Origin: Clostridiales bacterium UBA4696
Lineage (GTDB): Bacteria; Bacillota; Clostridia; Oscillospirales; Oscillospiraceae
Direction of reading: 5' to 3'
DNA: 9,659 nt
NCBI GenBank assembly: GCA_002404795.1
Contig: DHKK01000142.1
Coordinates: 1-9,659 of the forward strand
Under the pieces are notes generated by a model. It did not search any database, had not been told where the DNA came from, and was given only the letters and a program-made list of their open reading frames with translations. Below, piece after piece: positions 5,961-9,659 of this stretch; the stretch's first letter is position 1; each line of letters starts with the position of its first letter. The translations under genes and the position numbers were made by a program.

Positions 5961-7301
5961 ATGCATGGACATGTGACCCTGATCAGCTGCAGCCCGGAAG
6001 CGGCTGCGATCATCGCCTCCGGCGGCCGGATCTCCACGATGGACGGCACGGCGGATGAAATTTACGCCAAGTCCCTCGCCGCCGGGCAGGAAAAAAACGA
6101 AAAGCTCATCGGCAAGGTGCTTTCCTCCGGGCACACGTCGGTGCTGGAGCATTGTTATGTAAACTTATCGTTCGAGAACGTCTCCGTCCTTGCCGAGCAG
6201 TTCCTCATCGAGTTCCGGTTGGCGTCGTTCACGGTCAAATCCCGCCGGTATGTCGATTTTTCCGGCGCGGGCTATGTCGCGCCGGAATTTTCCGACCCGG
6301 CGCAGGCGGCTACCTTCGACGCAGCCGTCCGGGCGCTGTTCGGGATCTATGACGAGCTGGAGGCCGCGGGCGTGCCGAAGGAGGACGCGCGCTTCGTCCT
6401 GCCGTACTGCTTCTGCAGCAATTTCTTCTGCTCGATGAACGCGCGCGAGCTCGTCCATGTGATGAACGAGCTGACCTACGGCCGCGGCAGCAGCATCCCG
6501 GAGCTGCGCGCGCTCGGAGAGAGTCTGTTTTCCCAGTGCGAGGCGCGGCTGCCGTTTCTGGCCCTGCGGAAGCCGGAGGTCTACCGGCGCGCGCCGGACT
6601 GGACGCCGCAGGCGGCGCAGCCGCTCGTCCCGGACGAACCTGTCACCGTGCTGTCCGCCGCGCAGGGCACCGGACAGAAGATCTGCGACGCATATCTGCT
6701 CGCGCGAGGTCTGGCCCCGCAGCCGCTGCAAGAGGACGAGCAGATCGAGCTTCTGAAGACGCTCCTTGCCCGGCCCCGCCGCCGGGAGCTGGAGCAGGCG
6801 AGCTATACGCTGCTCTTTGGCGGCCTCTCGCTCGCCGCGCTCACGCACCTGACGCGCCACCGGATGCAGTCGCTCTGCCCGCCGCAGCTGCTGCAGAATA
6901 TCCGGTATGACCGCTATGTCCTGCCGCAGAGCGTCCGGGACAAGGGGATGGAGGCGCGCTACCGCAGCGCCTTCGAGCTGGCCGGACAGGCCGCGGCGCA
7001 GCTGCGCGATCACGGCGCGGACGAGGCGGCCCTGTGCTACCTGATGCTCAGCGGCCAGACGGTCCCCGTGCTCACGACGATGAATGCGGGCGAGCTCTAT
7101 GTCTTCTTCCGCCTGCGCTGCTGCACGCGCGCGCAGTGGGAGATCCGCGACGCCGCCTGTCAGGCCCTCGCCGCCCTGCGCAAGGGCTCGCCGGAGCTGT
7201 TCTGCCTCTACGGCCCGACCTGCTTCTGCACCGGCAAATGCCCCGAAGGCAAAATGACCTGCGGCCGCCAGGCCGAAATGAAGCGGAAATTCAGCGAATA
7301 A
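5961..7301 (+). CDS. thyX: tandem ThyX-domain protein (FAD-dependent thymidylate synthase family)
   Basis: A 446-residue protein built of two ThyX-like halves (about 1-215 and 225-446); ordinary ThyX is about 220-250 residues and works as a homotetramer making dTMP from dUMP with FAD, NADPH and methylene-tetrahydrofolate. Half 1 keeps GHTSVLEH (57-64), the S-X4-SRRY part of the signature (89-97) and NAREL (160-164), but has EFR (84-86) where RHR is expected and lacks AQWEIR. Half 2 keeps RHRMQS (299-304) and AQWEIR (391-396), but has RRRELEQ for GHxSxLEH, a disturbed RYDRY segment (315-319) and NAGEL (375-379) without the arginine. The end has C421, C423, C427 and C434 in a CPEGKMTCG context, possibly a metal site. 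Start ATG with GAGAGGA 7 bases upstream. Whether it is an active synthase is uncertain. Confidence 0.85.
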   Translation: MHGHVTLISCSPEAAAIIASGGRISTMDGTADEIYAKSLAAGQEKNEKLIGKVLSSGHTSVLEHCYVNLSFENVSVLAEQFLIEFRLASFTVKSRRYVDFSGAGYVAPEFSDPAQAATFDAAVRALFGIYDELEAAGVPKEDARFVLPYCFCSNFFCSMNARELVHVMNELTYGRGSSIPELRALGESLFSQCEARLPFLALRKPEVYRRAPDWTPQAAQPLVPDEPVTVLSAAQGTGQKICDAYLLARGLAPQPLQEDEQIELLKTLLARPRRRELEQASYTLLFGGLSLAALTHLTRHRMQSLCPPQLLQNIRYDRYVLPQSVRDKGMEARYRSAFELAGQAAAQLRDHGADEAALCYLMLSGQTVPVLTTMNAGELYVFFRLRCCTRAQWEIRDAACQALAALRKGSPELFCLYGPTCFCTGKCPEGKMTCGRQAEMKRKFSE

Positions 7302-7305
7302 AACG

Positions 7306-7335
7306 AACCGCCCGCCGAGATCGGCGGGCGGTTTT
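7306..7335. terminator. strong bidirectional intrinsic terminator
   Basis: A perfect 13-bp GC-rich inverted repeat (7306-7318 with 7321-7333) two bases apart, starting 5 bases after the thyX stop and ending in TTTT on the plus strand. On the minus strand the stem is followed by CGTTTTATT. It ends the radical SAM-thyX operon and can also stop nth transcripts arriving from the right. Confidence 0.92.
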
Positions 7336-7386
7336 GCGGTCGTCAAAGCCAGTTTATCTTTTTCTGCGCAAAATTCTCAGATTCCG

Positions 7387-7414
7387 TGTAGGGGCCGATG
7401 CCTACATCGGCCCG
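7387..7414 (+). repeat. REP-like palindromic repeat, copy 1
   Basis: A 28-base unit starting TGTAGGGGCC. It folds by itself: GGGCCGATG, loop CCTA, CATCGGCCC (9-bp stem). It is the reverse complement of the unit at 7467-7494 with one difference in 28 bases. It lies in the 213-bp gap between the thyX terminator and the nth end; I see no gene there. The rest of the gap holds only one more small hairpin (7509-7524, TGCATC/GATGCA). Confidence 0.85.
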
Positions 7415-7466
7415 TTGGGTAGTCGCGATTCCGCCATAGATTTCCGTAAGACCAGTGCATCCTGCG

Positions 7467-7494
7467 CGGGCCGATGTGGGCATCGGCCCCTACA
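7467..7494 (-). repeat. REP-like palindromic repeat, copy 2 (inverted)
   Basis: Inverted partner of the unit at 7387-7414, with stem GGGCCGATG/CATCGGCCC and loop TGGG. The only difference from copy 1 is in the loop. The two units are 52 bases apart and together could form a large cruciform with 27 of 28 paired positions, the arrangement of paired REP elements or a short MITE. Confidence 0.85.
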
Positions 7495-7548
7495 GGCGCG
7501 ATACGGTTTGCATCGCTGGATGCAGACGGGCGGTTTTTATAGGTTTGG

Positions 7549-8184
7549 TCAGTCTCCGGAGAAGCTCCTGCAGTAGGGGGCGAGGCAGCAGCGGTCGCAG
7601 GCGGGCTTGCGCGCGACGCAGACGGCGCGGCCGTGCAGCACGATCCGGTGGCAGAAGTCGGACGATTCCTCCGGCGGCAGGATCGCGCGCAGCTGCTGCT
7701 CGACCTTTGCCGGTTCCTTGCCGCTGGCCAGCCCCAGCAGGTTGCAGATGCGGATGCAGTGCGTGTCGCAGACGACGGAGCCGGGACGCTTGTAAATATC
7801 GCCCAGCAGCAGATTCGCCGTCTTCCGCCCAACGCCCGGCAGGCGCAGGAGCGCGTCCATCGTGTCCGGGACCTTCCCGCCGTATTCATCCCGCAGCATC
7901 CGGCAGGCGAGGACGATATCCTCCGCCTTGTGCTTGTAGAAGCCGCACGAGTGGACATAGGTCTCGACCTCGGCCACGTCCGCTTCCGCGAACGCGTCCA
8001 GCGTCGGATAGCGCGCGAAGAGCGCGGGCGTCACCAGATTGACCCGCGCGTCTGTGCACTGCGCCGACAGCCGCACCGCGATCATCAGCTCATAGTCCTT
8101 CCGGTACTGCAGCGCGCAGACCGGATCCGGATATTCCTCTTTCAGCGCGGCAATGATCCCGGCCACCCGTTCGGCAGTTTCCAT
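7549..8184 (-). CDS. nth: endonuclease III, DNA glycosylase/AP lyase
   Basis: A 211-residue base-excision repair enzyme that removes oxidised pyrimidines and cuts the DNA backbone by beta-elimination. The helix-hairpin-helix LPGVGRKTANLLL (115-127) holds the catalytic lysine K121, and the second catalytic residue is D140 in CDTH. The 4Fe-4S cluster ligands C189-X6-C196-X2-C199-X5-C205 are complete. Length equals the standard bacterial enzyme. The frame is open upstream for 65 more codons, but the ATG at 8184 was chosen because GGGAGGGG lies just before it and the protein then begins like its relatives. The gene is divergent from rarA and convergent with thyX. The residue before the catalytic Asp is Cys where Val is usual, a mild variation. 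Confidence 0.96.
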   Translation of the reverse strand: METAERVAGIIAALKEEYPDPVCALQYRKDYELMIAVRLSAQCTDARVNLVTPALFARYPTLDAFAEADVAEVETYVHSCGFYKHKAEDIVLACRMLRDEYGGKVPDTMDALLRLPGVGRKTANLLLGDIYKRPGSVVCDTHCIRICNLLGLASGKEPAKVEQQLRAILPPEESSDFCHRIVLHGRAVCVARKPACDRCCLAPYCRSFSGD

Positions 8185-8216
8185 GCGTTTGCCCCTCCCT
8201 GCGTTGTGTTTGTCGT

Positions 8217-8225
8217 ATTGTATCA
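8217..8225 (-). promoter_or_regulatory. extended -10 promoter of nth
   Basis: On the minus strand TGATACAAT (8225-8217) is an extended -10 box (TGn plus TACAAT), 32 bases before the nth start. No good -35 box is at the expected distance, which is normal for extended -10 promoters. Confidence 0.55.
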
Positions 8226-8253
8226 CAAATGCGGTGGAAAGGGAACCGTCCGC

Positions 8254-8282
8254 TTGTAATTGGCAGCAGAAACCGGTATAAT
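8254..8282 (+). promoter_or_regulatory. vegetative promoter of rarA
   Basis: TTGTAA (8254-8259), 17 bases, TATAAT (8277-8282), 31 bases before the rarA ATG. It lies back to back with the nth promoter in a 129-bp divergent region. Confidence 0.8.
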
Positions 8283-8313
8283 ACGAGAAACAGAGAAAAA
8301 GGAGGCGGGCGAT

Positions 8314-9573
8314 ATGTATCAGCCCCTCGCGGACGCGCTTCGTCCGCAGGAACTTTCCGACGTCTGCGGCCAGCAGCACATTCTGGGCGAAAACGGCCTG
8401 CTGCGCCGCATCATCGAATCCGGCGCGGTGCCCAATATGATCTTCTACGGTCCTTCCGGCACGGGCAAGACGACCGTCGCCAACCTGATCGCAAAGAAAA
8501 CGCAGAGGAAATTATGTAAACTTAACGCCACGACGGCGTCCTCCGCCGACATCAAGGAGATCTACGCCCAGCTCGATACCTTCCTCGCGCCGAACGGGGT
8601 GCTGCTGTACCTCGACGAGATCCAGTATTTCAACAAAAAGCAGCAGCAGACCCTGCTCGAATACATCGAAAACGGCAAGATCACCCTCATCGCCTCCACG
8701 ACGGAAAACCCGTATTTCTACGTCTACAATGCGATCCTGTCGCGCTCCACGGTCTTTGAGTTCAAGCCTGTGGAGAAGGCGGAGGCGCAGCGGGCAGTGG
8801 ACCGGGCGCTGAACTTCCTCGAGTCGCGCGACAGCGTGACCATCGTCCCGGAACCCGGCGTGACGGGCCATATCGCCCAGTCCTGCGGCGGCGATATCCG
8901 CAAGGCGCTCAACGCCGTCGAGTTCCTCTATACCGCCACGCGGCCGATGAACGGCGTCGTCACGCTCACCATGCAGGACGCAAAACAGGTCTCGCAGCGC
9001 TCGGCCATGCGCTATGACAAAGCCGGCGACGATCACTATGACGATCTGTCCGCCCTCATGAAGTCCATCCGCGGCTCCGACCCGGACGCCGCCGTGCATT
9101 ACCTCGCCCGCTTTCTCGAGGCGGGGGACCTGCCCTCGGCCTGCCGCCGCATTCTGTGCTCCGTGGCGGAGGATGTCGGCCTTGCCTACCCGCAGGCCAT
9201 CCCCATCGTCAAGGCCTGTGTCGACAGCGCGCTGCAGCTGGGCCTGCCCGAGGCGCGGCTGCCGCTGGCTGACGCCGTGATTTTGCTTGCCACCGCGCCG
9301 AAGTCCAACTCCGGCTGCATAGCCATTGACGCCGCCATCGCCGACGTCAAGGCCGGGAAGACCGGCCCCGTCCCGCGCGAGCTGCAGAACGTCCACGCCG
9401 ACGGCACAGGCTTCGAACGCGACCAGGGCTACCTCTACCCCCACAACTTCCCCAACCACTGGGTCCGCCAGCAATACCTCCCCGACGTCATCAAGGACCG
9501 CACCTATTACACCTACGGCGACAACAAAACCGAACAGGCCGCAAAGCGATATTGGGAGGAGATCAAGAAGTAG
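8314..9573 (+). CDS. rarA: AAA+ replication-associated recombination protein A
   Basis: A 419-residue clamp-loader-like ATPase (RarA/MgsA/WRNIP1 family) that acts at stalled replication forks and interacts with single-strand binding protein. Visible motifs are Walker A GPSGTGKT (46-53), Walker B LLYLDEIQ with D101-E102, sensor 1 TTENP (129-133), arginine finger R144 in LSRS, and sensor 2 in GGDIRKALN. The C-terminal tetramerisation region ends with the family hallmark 'APKSNSGCIAIDAA' followed by VPRELQN. Length is typical and the gene is intact. The ATG at 8314 was chosen because GGAGG (8301-8305) is 8 bases upstream; the frame runs further back (TTG at 8260), but that would lie inside the promoter. 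Confidence 0.97.
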   Translation: MYQPLADALRPQELSDVCGQQHILGENGLLRRIIESGAVPNMIFYGPSGTGKTTVANLIAKKTQRKLCKLNATTASSADIKEIYAQLDTFLAPNGVLLYLDEIQYFNKKQQQTLLEYIENGKITLIASTTENPYFYVYNAILSRSTVFEFKPVEKAEAQRAVDRALNFLESRDSVTIVPEPGVTGHIAQSCGGDIRKALNAVEFLYTATRPMNGVVTLTMQDAKQVSQRSAMRYDKAGDDHYDDLSALMKSIRGSDPDAAVHYLARFLEAGDLPSACRRILCSVAEDVGLAYPQAIPIVKACVDSALQLGLPEARLPLADAVILLATAPKSNSGCIAIDAAIADVKAGKTGPVPRELQNVHADGTGFERDQGYLYPHNFPNHWVRQQYLPDVIKDRTYYTYGDNKTEQAAKRYWEEIKK

Positions 9574-9580
9574 ACGACAC

Positions 9581-9659
9581 AAAGCCTCCCCTCCCAGGGG
9601 AGGTGGCTCGGCGAAGCCGAGACGGAGAGGTCGTACCAAATTTGCAGCAACCTCTCAGT
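9581..9659. repeat. MITE-like multi-hairpin repeat (cut by window end)
   Basis: Non-coding stretch starting 8 bases after the rarA stop. It contains nested inverted repeats: CCTCCCCT/AGGGGAGG (9585-9592 with 9596-9603), CTCGGC/GCCGAG (9607-9612 with 9616-9621) and GAGAGGT/ACCTCTC (9625-9631 with 9650-9656). The layout fits the left and central part of the long palindromic intergenic repeats common in Oscillospiraceae-type genomes, whose right arm would again be a CTCCCC-rich hairpin. The first hairpin may double as the rarA terminator, though no T-run follows it. Confidence 0.7.

Noticed and set aside
6165..7346. 393-codon minus-strand open frame opposite thyX
   Set aside because: Shadow frame rich in Arg/Ala/Gln that starts beyond the thyX terminator; no ribosome site or domain.
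7509..7524. Hairpin TGCATC/GATGCA as an nth terminator
   Set aside because: The stem is only 6 bp and has no T-run next to it on the minus strand; the strong hairpin at 7306-7335 is a better candidate.
7377..7958. Possible CRISPR from the two 28-base units
   Set aside because: There are only two units, in inverted rather than direct orientation, each a full palindrome; no spacer series or cas genes.
8185..8379. N-terminal extension of endonuclease III by 65 residues
   Set aside because: It would cover the divergent promoters and the first rarA codons, and has no resemblance to the family. The ATG at 8184 has a strong ribosome site.
8512..9639. 375-codon minus-strand open frame opposite rarA
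   Set aside because: Shadow of rarA with low-complexity Gly/Val/Arg-rich translation and no motifs; it also begins in the repeat after rarA.

Overview
The window looks like chromosome from a GC-rich, probably spore-forming member of the Clostridia (Oscillospiraceae/Ruminococcaceae-like gut bacterium). This is inferred from three things: a SpoIVFB-type M50 protease; the typically clostridial pair of a B12-binding-type radical SAM protein and its 'radical SAM-linked' partner; and two palindromic intergenic repeats of a style common in that group. No species can be named from sequence alone.

Region 1 (1-2330) is the end of a small integrated element. It carries the 3' part of a replication initiator with an HUH endonuclease domain and a superfamily 3 helicase domain, as in CRESS-DNA virus and plasmid Reps. 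This is followed by an excisionase-like HTH protein and a tyrosine integrase. All three read rightward in the same frame and are visibly less GC-rich than the genes to the right. The integrase ends just before the 3' end of a tRNA-Pro(CGG) gene, the probable attachment site. The rest of the element, including its other end, lies left of the window.

Region 2 (2329-3380) starts the likely host chromosome: tRNA-Pro on the minus strand with a consensus promoter, and, divergent from it, a two-gene unit of a 92-residue single-span membrane protein overlapping a compact SpoIVFB-like site-2 protease.

Region 3 (3371-7335) is a likely operon with its own promoter and a strong terminator. It encodes a TIGR03960-type radical SAM protein, its TIGR03936/DUF2344 partner (20-bp overlap), and a 446-residue ThyX-family protein made of two diverged ThyX halves. 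The halves appear to have lost different, complementary catalytic motifs.

Region 4 (7336-9659) holds an inverted pair of palindromic REP-like repeats, then endonuclease III (nth, minus strand) divergent from the AAA+ replication-recombination factor rarA (plus strand), with a promoter for each. It closes with the left part of a multi-hairpin, MITE-like repeat cut by the window end.

The best candidates for something new are the integrated CRESS-type Rep element at tRNA-Pro and the tandem ThyX protein with complementary motif loss.
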